64,000 nucleotides of DNA from Cellulomonas wangleii (GTDB lineage Bacteria > Actinomycetota > Actinomycetes > Actinomycetales > Cellulomonadaceae): assembly GCF_018388445.1 (NCBI RefSeq), contig NZ_CP074405.1, positions 1,054,001-1,118,000 on the forward strand. Reading direction: 5' to 3'. Position numbers and translations under genes: made by a program. This document shows, one piece after another, positions 52,071 through 62,111 of the stretch. Within the stretch, counting starts at the first letter, position 1, and each line of letters starts with the position of its first letter. The notes under the pieces are model-generated. The model saw only the letters and a list, made by a program, of their open reading frames with translations, ran no database searches and was not told where the DNA came from.

Positions 52071-55000
52071 ATGACGCACGGGACCGACCGCGACACGCCG
52101 ACCGACGACGCCGCGGAGCGACCTGTCGGCGACGGGCCCGCCGCGCCTGCGGCGCCCGCCGGTGGGACCGGTGTGGGCATCGAGGAGTCCGGGGCCGCGG
52201 CGGCGACCGGCACGACCGGCACGGACGAGGCGGCCGACGGCGACGAGCTCGCCCACGCCGACGCCGCTGTCGACGACGCTGCCGAGGGTGCCGCTGTCGG
52301 CGACGCTGCCGAGGGTGCCGCTGTCGGCGACGCTGCCGAGGGTGCCGCTGTCGACGACGCTGCCGAGGGTGCCGCTGTCGACGACGCTGCCGAGGGTGCC
52401 GCTGTCGACGACGCTGCCGAGGGTGCCGCTGTCGACGACGCTGCCGAGGGTGCCGCTGTCGACGACGCTGCCGAGGGTGCCGCTGTCGACGACGCTGCCG
52501 AGGGTGCCGCTGTCGACGACGCTGCCGAGGGTGCCGCTGTCGACGACGCTGCCGAGGGTGCCGCTGTCGACGACGCTGCCGAGGGTGCCGCTGCCGAGCG
52601 CGGTGCTGCCGGCGACACTGCCGAGCATGCCGCGGGCACGAGGGCCGCGGACGAGGGGACCACGGACGTGGCCCGCGGCGACACGCCCGGCACGGGCCGG
52701 GGCGCCGCGGTCGGCGTGGCCGCGACCCGCGCCGCCCGTCCGCTCGCGCCCCCGCAGGCCGAGCCGCTCGCCGCGTGGCCGTCGTGGGAGGACGTGGCGG
52801 TGACCGCACCCGCGCCCGCCCCGGCTGCGGACACCGACGACGTCCCGCAGACCGCCGAGGTCCCCCGGGCCGACGCCACGCCCGGTGCGGGCGACGCCGG
52901 GCATGACGCGACCGGTGCCGCCGAGCAGGGTGTCGCCGAGGAGCCCGAGCGCGACACGGAGGTCTCGGCCGCGGCCGACCCGGCCGACGACGGGCGGGAC
53001 CCCGACGGCGACTCGCCGCGCGACGAGGAGCCGGACCCGCAGCCCCGGCCGGTGCTCGATCTCGGCGGCTTCTCCGCACTCGCCTTCACCGCGCTCAACG
53101 CCGCCTCCGTGGGTGTGCCGGCCCACGCGCTCGCGCAGAACCGTGCCGGTGGCGCACCGGCCGACGCCGCCGCACCGACCGACGCCGCCGCACCGGCCGA
53201 CGCCGCCGCACCGACCGACGCCGCCGCACCGACCGACGCCGCCGCACCGACCGACGCCGCCGCACCGACGGACGACGGCTCCGCGGCCGGCAGTGAGACC
53301 CCTGCCGACGGGCCTGCGGCGACCGTGACCCCCTCGCAGGGCGCGGACGCGACGACGGACGGGCCGACCGACGCCGTCGCGCGGGATGGGGCGGGCCCGG
53401 ACGGCGTGACCGGCGGACCGCCGTCGGACGACGCGCCCGCCCCGCGGGCGGACGGCACGGGCTCGCCCGCCCCGACCGCTGACGACGAGGAGCCGCAGCC
53501 CTCGGTGGGCGGCGACCGTGACGACGCCACCCCCGGCGCCACGGCCGCTGCGGCCACCGCCGCGGGTGCCGACGCCGACTCCACGGCACCCCCGGCGCCG
53601 TCGGACGACGCGCGACCGACCGACCGCCCGGAGGCGGACCCGCAGGCCACGGCGCTGATCACCGCGGTGCCCCGGTCCGCACCCGCGGCGCCCGCCACGT
53701 CGTGGCCGCGCACCGCGGGCGACGGCCGCGGTGACGGCGACGGACCGGTGGACGCGCCCGGCGACGGCCGTGCGACCTCGCCGCTCGACGGGTTCGACGC
53801 CGAGGACGGTCGCAGGCGCTGGCCGCGCAGGCTGGCCGTCGTCGGCGGTGCGGTCGTCCTGCTCGGGGGGCTGTACGTCGGGTCGTCGTACGCGCTCGCC
53901 GACCGTGTCCCGCGCGGCGCCACGGTCGCCGGCATCGAGATCGGCTCGATGTCGTCCGAGGAGGCGGAGCAGGCGCTGACCGCCGGACTGGCGGAGCGCA
54001 CGACGACGCCCGTCCCCGTGGTCGCGCAGGAGGTGCAGTCCGAGATCGACCCCGTGGCCGCAGGGCTGACGCTCGACGTGGACGCGACGGTCGCGCGGTT
54101 GACCGGCGTCGACCTGACCGAGCCCGTGCGGCTGTGGCGTCACCTCGTCGGCGTCGGCGAGCAGCCGCCCGTCACGCAGGTCGACGACGACGCGATGGAC
54201 GCCGCCCTGACGCAGCTCACGGGTTCGCTGACCCTCGCCCCGGTCGACGGCACGGTGGTGTTCGCCGACGGCGCCGCCCACGCGACCGAGGCGGTCGACG
54301 GGTGGGAGCTCGACGAGGACGGCGCCGCGGTGGTGCTGCAGGACTCCTGGCTCACCGGGACGCGTCCGCTCGAGCTGCCGACCGAGGTGCTGCCACCCGC
54401 CGTGTCGGAGGAGGAGACGCAGCGCGCGCTGCGGGAGATCGCCCAGCCCCTGGCCGCGGCGCCGGTGACCGTGCAGGTCGCCGACCGGCAGGCCACCCTC
54501 GACGTCCCGACGCTCACCGCCGGGGCGGCGCTCGTGCCCGTGGACGGCACGCTGCAGCTGCAGCTCGACGGCCCCGCTCTCGGCGAGGCCGTGCTGGCGC
54601 AGCTGCCCGACCTGCTGACCACGGCGGCGGACGCGCGGTTCGAGTTCCAGGACGGTGCACCGGTCATCGTCCCCGGCACGCCCGGCACGACGCTCGACCC
54701 GGCCGCCCTGGCGACGTCCGTCGCGCAGGCGGCGACGGCGGGCACCGACCGTGTCGCACCGGTCGAGCTGGTCCAGTCCGACCCGGCGCAGACCACCCAG
54801 GCCCTCGAGGCGCTCGGCGTCAAGGAGATCGTCTCGCAGTTCTCCACGCCCCTGACGAGCGAGCCGCGCCGCACGGCGAACATCGCCCAGGGCCTGAAGA
54901 ACATCACGGGCAAGCTCGTGCGGCCGGGCGAGACGTTCAGCCTCACCGAGGCGCTGGGTCCGGTCGACGGCGCTCACGGGTTCGTGCAGGCCGGTGCGAT

Positions 55001-55505
55001 CGTCAACGGCGAGCACAAGGACGCGTGGGGCGGCGGCCTGTCACAGGTGTCGACGACGACGTTCAACGCCGCGTTCCTCGCAGGCTACGAGGACGTCGAG
55101 CACACCCCCCACAGCGAGTGGTTCTCCCGGTACCCCGAGGGGCAGGAGGCCACGATCTTCACGGGCACCATCGACATGAAGTGGAAGAACAACACTCCCT
55201 ACGGGGCGCTCGTGCAGGGTTTCGTCGCGGACGGGCGGGCGCACGTGCGCATCTGGAGCACCAAGCACTTCACCGTCGAGACGTCCACCAGCGGGCGCTC
55301 CGGCGTGGTGGCCCCCACGACGGTGTACTCCCAGTCCCCGACGTGCGAGCCGCAGAGCGCGGGCAACCCCGGGTTCACGGTGACCAACACGCGGCGCGTC
55401 TACCTCGGTGAGGAGCTCGTGGACACGCAGTCGAGGACGTGGCGCTACAAGCCGCAGAACAAGGTGGTGTGCGGGTCGCCGCCCGCCGCGACGCCGGCGC
55501 CCTGA
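52071..55505 (+). CDS. VanW-domain, peptidoglycan-binding-like membrane protein with long repeat region
   Basis: A 1144-residue protein in three parts. Residues 1-580 are disordered, Ala/Asp/Pro/Glu-rich and acidic, with 12 nine-residue repeats (AEGAAVDDA, about 69-176) and six hexapeptide repeats (APTDAA, about 362-397). A basic stretch and one membrane helix follow (RRLAVVGGAVVLLGGLYVG, about 586-604). Outside are PG-binding-4-like segments (RGATVAGIEIGSMSSEEAEQ) and the VanW domain (about 920-1140: RPGETFSLTEALGP, GGGLSQVSTTTFNAAFLAG, TPHSEWFSRYPEGQ). The orientation puts the repeats in the cytoplasm. VanW was first seen in vancomycin-resistance clusters; its activity is unknown. Confidence 0.9.
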   Translation: MTHGTDRDTPTDDAAERPVGDGPAAPAAPAGGTGVGIEESGAAAATGTTGTDEAADGDELAHADAAVDDAAEGAAVGDAAEGAAVGDAAEGAAVDDAAEGAAVDDAAEGAAVDDAAEGAAVDDAAEGAAVDDAAEGAAVDDAAEGAAVDDAAEGAAVDDAAEGAAVDDAAEGAAAERGAAGDTAEHAAGTRAADEGTTDVARGDTPGTGRGAAVGVAATRAARPLAPPQAEPLAAWPSWEDVAVTAPAPAPAADTDDVPQTAEVPRADATPGAGDAGHDATGAAEQGVAEEPERDTEVSAAADPADDGRDPDGDSPRDEEPDPQPRPVLDLGGFSALAFTALNAASVGVPAHALAQNRAGGAPADAAAPTDAAAPADAAAPTDAAAPTDAAAPTDAAAPTDDGSAAGSETPADGPAATVTPSQGADATTDGPTDAVARDGAGPDGVTGGPPSDDAPAPRADGTGSPAPTADDEEPQPSVGGDRDDATPGATAAAATAAGADADSTAPPAPSDDARPTDRPEADPQATALITAVPRSAPAAPATSWPRTAGDGRGDGDGPVDAPGDGRATSPLDGFDAEDGRRRWPRRLAVVGGAVVLLGGLYVGSSYALADRVPRGATVAGIEIGSMSSEEAEQALTAGLAERTTTPVPVVAQEVQSEIDPVAAGLTLDVDATVARLTGVDLTEPVRLWRHLVGVGEQPPVTQVDDDAMDAALTQLTGSLTLAPVDGTVVFADGAAHATEAVDGWELDEDGAAVVLQDSWLTGTRPLELPTEVLPPAVSEEETQRALREIAQPLAAAPVTVQVADRQATLDVPTLTAGAALVPVDGTLQLQLDGPALGEAVLAQLPDLLTTAADARFEFQDGAPVIVPGTPGTTLDPAALATSVAQAATAGTDRVAPVELVQSDPAQTTQALEALGVKEIVSQFSTPLTSEPRRTANIAQGLKNITGKLVRPGETFSLTEALGPVDGAHGFVQAGAIVNGEHKDAWGGGLSQVSTTTFNAAFLAGYEDVEHTPHSEWFSRYPEGQEATIFTGTIDMKWKNNTPYGALVQGFVADGRAHVRIWSTKHFTVETSTSGRSGVVAPTTVYSQSPTCEPQSAGNPGFTVTNTRRVYLGEELVDTQSRTWRYKPQNKVVCGSPPAATPAP
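52275..52598 (+). repeat. 27-bp tandem repeat, 12 copies
   Basis: Twelve head-to-tail 27-base units encode the nine-residue AEGAAVDDA-type repeat. The core GCTGCCGAGGGTGCC recurs exactly every 27 bases from 52278 to 52575. Units 2 and 3 differ by a Gly codon (GGC for GAC) and the last unit is degenerate; the inner copies are identical, pointing to recent expansion. Confidence 0.95.
53154..53273 (+). repeat. 18-bp tandem repeat, 6 copies plus a partial
   Basis: Six 18-base units (GCACCGACCGACGCCGCC and a variant with G for A) encode APTDAA/APADAA in the same protein, independent of the first array. Confidence 0.93.
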
Positions 55506-55507
55506 CG

Positions 55508-55789
55508 TCAGCCGGTGCCCCCGTCCCCCCGCCGCGCCCGCGGCGCCGGGGGCGGGGGCACCGTCTTCGCCCGGACGACGTCCTGCGCCGGCACGTGCAC
55601 GACGCCCCGACGCGTGCGGACGGTGACCCCGGCGTCGTCGACGGCCACGACCTCGCCGAGCACGTCGGTGAACGGCGGCTCGCCGCCGCGCAGCGTCCCG
55701 GGCACCGTCCCCGGGGGCAGGTCGTCGCGTCGTCGGCGCACGACGACCCGCGTCCCGGGCGTCCAGGTGCGCCAGACGTCCGGGCTCAC
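55508..55789 (-). CDS. Stand-alone SH3-like domain protein (N-terminal part of Rv0428c-type acetyltransferase)
   Basis: A 93-residue protein: WTPGTRVVVRRRRDDLPPG, FTDVLGEVVAVDDAGVTVRT and RRGVVHVPAQDVVRAKTVPP form a small beta-barrel of the type that precedes a GNAT domain in some actinobacterial acetyltransferases. Here the acetyltransferase half is absent and the protein ends in a Pro/Arg-rich tail two bases from the VanW stop. It may be a genuine single-domain protein or a shortened gene. It is divergent from the ferredoxin gene, where full-length relatives are often found. Confidence 0.7.
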   Translation of the reverse strand: MSPDVWRTWTPGTRVVVRRRRDDLPPGTVPGTLRGGEPPFTDVLGEVVAVDDAGVTVRTRRGVVHVPAQDVVRAKTVPPPPAPRARRGDGGTG

Positions 55790-55845
55790 GCCGGTCCTCC
55801 CGTGTCGGAGGTTGGACGTCGGGTCGTGGCAGGTCGCACGTGGGG

Positions 55846-55851
55846 GATACT
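55846..55851 (+). promoter_or_regulatory. Candidate -10 of the ferredoxin gene
   Basis: GATACT, with a start near 55858 giving a 26-base leader that contains GGAGG (55872-55876). Confidence 0.45.
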
Positions 55852-55883
55852 AGGTCGACCGCTGCACCCGTGGAGGACCCGCC

Positions 55884-56210
55884 GTGACGTATGTGATCGC
55901 CGAACCCTGCGTGGACGTCAAGGACAAGGCGTGCATCGAGGAGTGTCCGGTCGACTGCATCTACGAGGGCAAGCGCTCCTTGTACATCCACCCGGACGAG
56001 TGCGTGGACTGCGGTGCCTGCGAGCCGGTGTGCCCGGTCGAGGCGATCTACTACGAGGACGACGTGCCGGAGCAGTGGTCGTCGTACTACGAGGCGAACG
56101 TGCACTTCTTCGACGAGATCGGATCGCCGGGCGGTGCCGCGAAGATGGGGCAGATCGAGCACGACCACCCGATCATCGCCACCGTCCCGCTGCGCGTGCA
56201 CGGCGAGTGA
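55884..56210 (+). CDS. fdxA: Seven-iron ferredoxin (3Fe-4S/4Fe-4S)
   Basis: A 108-residue electron carrier. The cysteine pattern of FdxA/FdxC proteins is complete: [19 protein letters not shown] for the first part and [17 protein letters not shown] for the second. The C-terminal [14 protein letters not shown] extension is also typical. GTG start seven bases after GGAGG. It precedes dapC, as fdxC does in mycobacteria; the reason for that conserved pairing is not known. Electron partners are not evident here. Confidence 0.95.
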   Translation: MTYVIAEPCVDVKDKACIEECPVDCIYEGKRSLYIHPDECVDCGACEPVCPVEAIYYEDDVPEQWSSYYEANVHFFDEIGSPGGAAKMGQIEHDHPIIATVPLRVHGE

Positions 56211-56238
56211 CCGCCGCGCGCACCCGGGTGGGGGACCC

Positions 56239-57387
56239 GTGGGCCTGCTGACCGCCGCGCTGCCGGACTTCCCCTGGGACTCCCTGGTGCCCGTGCGCGA
56301 GCGGGCGCGCGCGCACCCCGGCGGTCTGGTGGACCTGTCCGTGGGGACGCCGGTCGACCCGACCCCGGAGGTGGTGCGCGAGGCGCTCGCCGCCGCCGCG
56401 GACTCGCCCGGCTACCCGACCACGCACGGCACGCCGGCGCTGCGCGAGGCCGTCGTGGCGTGGTTCGCCCGCCGTCGCGGCGTGCCCGGCCTGGACCCCG
56501 ACGCGGTGCTGCCGACCGTCGGGTCCAAGGAGCTGGTGGCGTTCCTGCCGTCGCTGCTGGGCCTCGGTGCCGGTGACGCCGTGCTGCACCCGGCGACCGC
56601 GTACCCGACGTACGACGTCGGCGCGCGCCTCGCCGGTACGGTGCCGGTGCCCACGGACGATCCCGTGCGCCTGCTCGCGTCGCGCGACGACGTGCGCCTG
56701 GTGTGGCTGAACTCCCCGGGCAACCCCGACGGCTCGGTGCTGGGCGTCCAGGAGCTCGCCGCCGTCGTGGACGCGGCGCGTGCCGCCGCGGGACGAACGG
56801 GTCGGCCCGTCGTCGTCGCGTCGGACGAGTGCTACGCCGAGCTGGCGTGGGACGAGCCGTGGGCGAGCAGCGGCGTGCCGAGCGTGCTCGACCCGCGCGT
56901 GACGGGCGGCGACCTCACCGGGCTCCTGTCGGTGTACTCGCTGTCGAAGCAGTCGAACCTGGCCGGGTACCGGGCCGCGTTCGTGGCGGGTGACCCGGCG
57001 CTGGTCGCCGGGCTGCTGGAGACGCGCAAGCACGCCGGGATGATCGTCCCGGGTCCGGTGCAGGCGGCGATGACGGCGGCCCTGCAGGACGACGCCCACG
57101 TGGCCGAGCAGCGCGAGCGCTACCGCCGCCGCCGGTCCGTCCTGCGGCGCGGGTTCGAGGCCGCCGGGTACGTGGTGGACCGCTCGCACGCCGGCCTGTA
57201 CCTGTGGGTGCGGCCGGACGGACCGCCGCAGGACGCCTGGTCGACGGTGGCCGACCTGGCGTCGCTGGGCCTGCTGGTGGCGCCCGGCGCGTTCTACGGG
57301 TCGGCTGCGGCGGGGCACGTACGGGTGGCGCTCACCGCCCCGGACGAGCGGATCGCCGAGGCGGCCGCACGGCTCACCGGCGCCTGA
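56239..57387 (+). CDS. dapC: Succinyldiaminopimelate transaminase
   Basis: A 382-residue fold-type I PLP aminotransferase. The Schiff-base Lys is in YSLSKQSNLAGYRAAFVAG, the pyridine-nitrogen Asp in VVASDECYAELAW, the substrate region in NSPGNPDGSVLG and the phosphate/carboxylate Arg in GHVRVALTAPDERI. It converts N-succinyl-2-amino-6-ketopimelate to N-succinyl-LL-diaminopimelate; dapD and dapE for the flanking steps lie 2.5-5 kb downstream, which supports this over other class-I substrates. Start GTG 56239, 28 bases after ferredoxin, with a GGGTGGGGG stretch upstream. Confidence 0.88.
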   Translation: MGLLTAALPDFPWDSLVPVRERARAHPGGLVDLSVGTPVDPTPEVVREALAAAADSPGYPTTHGTPALREAVVAWFARRRGVPGLDPDAVLPTVGSKELVAFLPSLLGLGAGDAVLHPATAYPTYDVGARLAGTVPVPTDDPVRLLASRDDVRLVWLNSPGNPDGSVLGVQELAAVVDAARAAAGRTGRPVVVASDECYAELAWDEPWASSGVPSVLDPRVTGGDLTGLLSVYSLSKQSNLAGYRAAFVAGDPALVAGLLETRKHAGMIVPGPVQAAMTAALQDDAHVAEQRERYRRRRSVLRRGFEAAGYVVDRSHAGLYLWVRPDGPPQDAWSTVADLASLGLLVAPGAFYGSAAAGHVRVALTAPDERIAEAAARLTGA

Positions 57388-57430
57388 GTCACCCGGTCCG
57401 CCGCGCGGGTCCCGCTCACCCTGGCGCGCG

Positions 57431-57467
57431 TATAGATTGGGCGGCACCCGCTGTGAGGAACATCACA
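57431..57467 (+). promoter_or_regulatory. gltA promoter with CRP/GlxR-type operator
   Basis: TATAGA (57431-57436) is a good -10. The palindrome TGTGA-GGAACA-TCACA (57452-57467) matches the CRP/GlxR consensus TGTGA-N6-TCACA exactly and would lie at about +9 to +24 of that promoter, a repressing position. A weaker second promoter (TTGGTC at 57492, TACCGT at 57517) would put the site near -70, an activating position. Confidence 0.65.
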
Positions 57468-57630
57468 TCAGGCCCAAGCCCCGCCCGCACGTTGGTCAAG
57501 ACAGCGTTCTCGCAGGTACCGTCGCTGCGGGCCGACGGGGGTCACCACCGTGCGTCGGTCGTCCCACCGGTCAGCGCGGCGATCCGCCGGGGCAGGTCGG
57601 ACACGCTCGTCGGCGCAGGAAGGAACACCC

Positions 57631-58941
<1,311 letters not shown>

Positions 58942-58951
58942 CCCACGCCCC

Positions 58952-58988
58952 GTCGACCCCCGGCCGCCCTGCGCGGCCGGGGGTCGAC
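58952..58988. terminator. Bidirectional terminator after gltA
   Basis: A perfect 16-bp stem (58952-58967 with 58973-58988) and five-base loop lie ten bases after gltA and five bases before the stop of the minus-strand gene. Confidence 0.92.
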
Positions 58989-58993
58989 GTCGT

Positions 58994-59887
58994 TCAGCCG
59001 GCGACGGTGAGGCGGACCTGACCGGGCGGCAGCGGGTCGGTCCCCGTCGGCTCCCAGGTCGGCGTCGTCCGCGTCCACACGACGTCGCCCACGGCGACCG
59101 CCTCCAGGTCGACGGCCCACGCGACCGCCACGGCCCACTGGCCGAGGAACCAGCCGGCCCGGCCGGGCTCGTCGAGCGGGAGCGAGCCCGCCGTGAGGTC
59201 GACGGTCGCCGGCCGGTCGCCCTCGGCGGGTGTCACGGTGGCCGGGGCGTCGCCGAGGTCGCGCGCGATGCGGGCGAGCACGGGGTCGACACCCCCCGCG
59301 TCCTCGACGGGGTGCAGGGTGCACCGCAGCGCTGCGGGGGAGTGGCCCGTGAGTGCCGACGCCCACGCCCGCGCCCGGACCTCGTGCTGGGCGTACGCGT
59401 CCGGGAACCCGCTGCGCTGCACCGCCTGGGCGGCCTCCGTGACCGCCATGTCCTGGTAGCCGGGGACCTTCTCCAGGCCCTCGAAGAACTTGGTGGTCGC
59501 GTAGACGGGGTCCATGATCTGCTCGACGGTGCCCCACCCCTGCGACGGGCGCTGCTGGTACAGCCCGACGGAGTCGCGGTCGCCGTAGTCGATGTTCTCG
59601 AGGCGCGACTCCTGCAGCGCCGTGGCGATGCCGATGGTGACGGCACGGGCGGGCAGGCCCCGCCGGGTGGCGACGGCCGACGCCAGCGCGGCGTGCTGCG
59701 CCTGGTCGGGGGTCAGGCTCCAGTCCGTGCCGTCCAGCTGCGCCACGCAGCGCTCGGCGGCCGGTGGGCTCGGCCGGGCACGGTCGAGCAGCGCGACGAC
59801 CGCCGCCACGCCGAGCGCCACGAGGACCACGGCGGCCACCGCGGTGGCGAGCGCGGGCACGCACCCGCCGCGGCGACGTCTCGTCAC
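58994..59887 (-). CDS. Membrane-anchored lytic-transglycosylase-like protein
   Basis: A 297-residue protein with a basic start and one N-terminal helix (ALATAVAAVVLVALGVAAVVAL) that anchors or exports it. The outer part holds a lysozyme-like segment: IGIATALQESRLENIDYGDR with a candidate catalytic Glu and DSVGLYQQRPSQGWG, the SLT-like GLxQ motif, then VYATTKFFEGL. The rest (RCTLHPVEDAGGVDPVLARI onward) has no known domain. It could trim glycan strands or be an inactive binder. It starts four bases after dapD and is probably co-transcribed with it. Confidence 0.72.
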   Translation of the reverse strand: MTRRRRGGCVPALATAVAAVVLVALGVAAVVALLDRARPSPPAAERCVAQLDGTDWSLTPDQAQHAALASAVATRRGLPARAVTIGIATALQESRLENIDYGDRDSVGLYQQRPSQGWGTVEQIMDPVYATTKFFEGLEKVPGYQDMAVTEAAQAVQRSGFPDAYAQHEVRARAWASALTGHSPAALRCTLHPVEDAGGVDPVLARIARDLGDAPATVTPAEGDRPATVDLTAGSLPLDEPGRAGWFLGQWAVAVAWAVDLEAVAVGDVVWTRTTPTWEPTGTDPLPPGQVRLTVAG

Positions 59888-59891
59888 GTCG

Positions 59892-60887
59892 TCAGTTGGC
59901 GTGCAGGGCGGAGTTCAGGTGCACGCCGGCGCCGGAGCGTGCGACGGCCTCGACCTCACCGGTGCGCGAGTTGCGGCGGAACAGGACGTTGTCCGCCCCC
60001 GCGAGCACGCGCGCCTTGACGACCCGGGCGCCGTCGTCGTCCGCGGCCCCGTCGACGTCGAAGCCGACGAGCCGCACCTTGGTGCCCGCCGTCACGTACA
60101 GGCCGGCCTCGACGACGCAGTCGTCGCCCAGCGGGATGCCCAGCCCGGAGTTCGCACCGAGCAGCGACCGCTGCCCGATCGAGACGACCTCGCGCCCTCC
60201 GCCGGACAGCGTGCCCATGATCGAGGCGCCGCCGCCCACGTCCGAGCCGTCGCCCACCACGACACCGGCGGAGATCCGCCCCTCGACCATGGACGTGCCC
60301 AGCGTCCCGGCGTTGAAGTTGACGAACCCCTCGTGCATGACGGTGGTGCCCGGGGCGAGGTGCGCGCCGAGCCGTACCCGGTCGGCGTCGGCGACGCGCA
60401 CGCCCGACGGCAGCACGTAGTCGACCATCCGGGGGAACTTGTCGACCCCGTACACGGTCACCGGGGTGCCCGTGGCGGCGCGCAGCCGCAGCCGGGTCGC
60501 CTCGAAGTCCTCGACCGCGCACGGGCCGCGGTCGGTCCACACCACGTTGGGCAGGGCGCCGAACAGGCCGTCCAGGTTGACCCCGTGGGGGCGCACCAGG
60601 CGGTGCGACAGCAGGTGCAGCCGCAGGTAGGCGTCCGCCGTCCCGGCGGGGGGCGCGTCCAGGTCCACGACCGTGGCCACCAGCACGGCCAGGACGCGCC
60701 GGGCGGGGTCCTCGCGCTCGCACGCGGCGAGCTCGGCGGGGGCGTGCTCGCGCACGGACGCGGCGTCGCCGGCGTCCAGGCCCGCGGGCGGCTCGCCGAG
60801 CTCGGGCGCCGGGTACCAGACGTCGAGCGTGGTCCCGGTGTCGGTGACGGTGGCGAGGCCGAGGCCCCAGGCGGTGCGGTCGGTCAT
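59892..60887 (-). CDS. dapD: Tetrahydrodipicolinate N-succinyltransferase
   Basis: A 331-residue acyltransferase of the actinobacterial DapD type. The C-terminal half is a left-handed parallel beta-helix with hexapeptide repeats ([60 protein letters not shown]). It succinylates tetrahydrodipicolinate in diaminopimelate/lysine synthesis as a trimer. The [15 protein letters not shown] and [11 protein letters not shown] loops are characteristic. ATG 60887 has TAGGCT seven bases upstream, so the message is probably leaderless. It is divergent from dapE. Confidence 0.95.
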   Translation of the reverse strand: MTDRTAWGLGLATVTDTGTTLDVWYPAPELGEPPAGLDAGDAASVREHAPAELAACEREDPARRVLAVLVATVVDLDAPPAGTADAYLRLHLLSHRLVRPHGVNLDGLFGALPNVVWTDRGPCAVEDFEATRLRLRAATGTPVTVYGVDKFPRMVDYVLPSGVRVADADRVRLGAHLAPGTTVMHEGFVNFNAGTLGTSMVEGRISAGVVVGDGSDVGGGASIMGTLSGGGREVVSIGQRSLLGANSGLGIPLGDDCVVEAGLYVTAGTKVRLVGFDVDGAADDDGARVVKARVLAGADNVLFRRNSRTGEVEAVARSGAGVHLNSALHAN

Positions 60888-60894
60888 GGCCAGC

Positions 60895-60936
60895 AGCCTA
60901 CGGCGCGCGCCGCACCCAGCCCTGCGCGCGTAGGGT
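60895..60936. promoter_or_regulatory. Back-to-back dapD/dapE leaderless promoters
   Basis: On the minus strand TAGGCT (60895-60900) is seven bases from the dapD ATG; on the plus strand TAGGGT (60931-60936) is six bases from the dapE GTG. Only 30 bases separate the two -10 boxes, so their -35 regions must overlap. Confidence 0.6.
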
Positions 60937-60942
60937 CGGGAC

Positions 60943-62058
60943 GTGGCTGCCGACGACCTCCTGGACCTGTCCGCCGACGTCGTGACGCTGACGCGTCAGG
61001 TGTGCGACGTCCCTTCCGTCAGCGGGGCGGAGACCGTCCTGGCGGACGCCGTCGAGGCCGCGCTGCGGGCGTACCCGCACCTGGAGGTGCTGCGCGACGG
61101 TGACGCCGTCGTGGCGCGCACGTCGCTGGGCCGTGGGCGGCGCGTGGTCGTCGCGGGGCACCTGGACACCGTGCCCGTCGCGGACAACCTGCCCACCCGG
61201 CTCGACGGGGACGTGCTGTGGGGCCGGGGCACCGTCGACATGAAGGCGGGCGTCGCGGTGGCGCTGTCGCTCGCGGCGGCGCTGACGGAGCCGGTGCACG
61301 ACGTGACGTGGGTGTTCTACGACCACGAGGAGGTCGACGCCGACCTCAACGGGCTCGGGCGGCTCGTGGCGCACCACCCGGACTGGCTCGCGGCGGACTT
61401 CGCGGTGCTCGGCGAGCCGAGCGACGGCGGCCTGGAGGGCGGGTGCAACGGGACGCTGCGCGTCGAGGTGCGCCTCACCGGCGTCGCGGCCCACTCGGCC
61501 CGCGCGTGGGTGGGGGTCAACGCCGTGCACGCCGCGGGCGAGGTGCTGCGTCGGCTCGCGGCGTACGAGCCCGCGACGGTCGAGGTCGACGGGCTGGCGT
61601 ACCGCGAGAGCCTCAACGCGGTGCGCATCACCGGCGGCGTCGCCACCAACGTGATCCCCGACGCCTGCGTGGTCACCGTCAACTACCGGTTCGCGCCGTC
61701 GCGCAGCGTCGACGAGGCGGTCGCGCACGTGCGCGAGCTGTTCGCGGGGTACGACGTCGTCGTCACGGACGCGGCGGCGGGTGCGCGGCCCGGACTCGAC
61801 GCCCCGGCCGCGCAGGACTTCGCGGCCGCCGTCCTGGCCGTCACGGGCGGCCGCCCGGCGCCCAAGTACGGGTGGACGGACGTCGCCCGGTTCAGCGCGC
61901 TGGGGGTGCCGGCCGTCAACTTCGGACCCGGGGACCCGCTGCTGGCGCACAAGGACGACGAGCGGGTGCCGGTCGCCCAGATCGAGCTGTGCCACCGCGC
62001 GCTGCGGGCGTGGCTGACGGGTGCGCAGCCCGAGGACCTGCCGCTGGGCACCGCCTGA
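60943..62058 (+). CDS. dapE: Succinyl-diaminopimelate desuccinylase
   Basis: A 371-residue M20-family zinc hydrolase that releases succinate from N-succinyl-LL-diaminopimelate. Metal ligands and catalytic Glu are visible: [45 protein letters not shown] and [16 protein letters not shown]. The dimerisation domain is about residues 175-290 ([20 protein letters not shown]). The C-terminal His ligand is in [14 protein letters not shown]. Start GTG fixed by the -10 six bases upstream. Gene order dapD-dapE divergent is conserved in mycobacteria. Confidence 0.95.
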   Translation: MAADDLLDLSADVVTLTRQVCDVPSVSGAETVLADAVEAALRAYPHLEVLRDGDAVVARTSLGRGRRVVVAGHLDTVPVADNLPTRLDGDVLWGRGTVDMKAGVAVALSLAAALTEPVHDVTWVFYDHEEVDADLNGLGRLVAHHPDWLAADFAVLGEPSDGGLEGGCNGTLRVEVRLTGVAAHSARAWVGVNAVHAAGEVLRRLAAYEPATVEVDGLAYRESLNAVRITGGVATNVIPDACVVTVNYRFAPSRSVDEAVAHVRELFAGYDVVVTDAAAGARPGLDAPAAQDFAAAVLAVTGGRPAPKYGWTDVARFSALGVPAVNFGPGDPLLAHKDDERVPVAQIELCHRALRAWLTGAQPEDLPLGTA

Positions 62059-62099
62059 CGTCCCCGTCCCACGTCTGACCCCGCCCGACCGGCCTCGCC

Positions 62100-62105
62100 T
62101 AGGCT
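62100..62105 (+). promoter_or_regulatory. -10 box of the LOG gene (leaderless)
   Basis: TAGGCT with six bases to ATG 62112; the same hexamer as at dapD. Confidence 0.5.
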
Positions 62106-62111
62106 CGGGGG

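Noticed and set aside
52275-52598. Regular 27-bp repeats as a possible CRISPR array
   Set aside because: Units are directly adjacent with no unique spacers, stay in frame and encode a peptide repeat; no cas genes are present.
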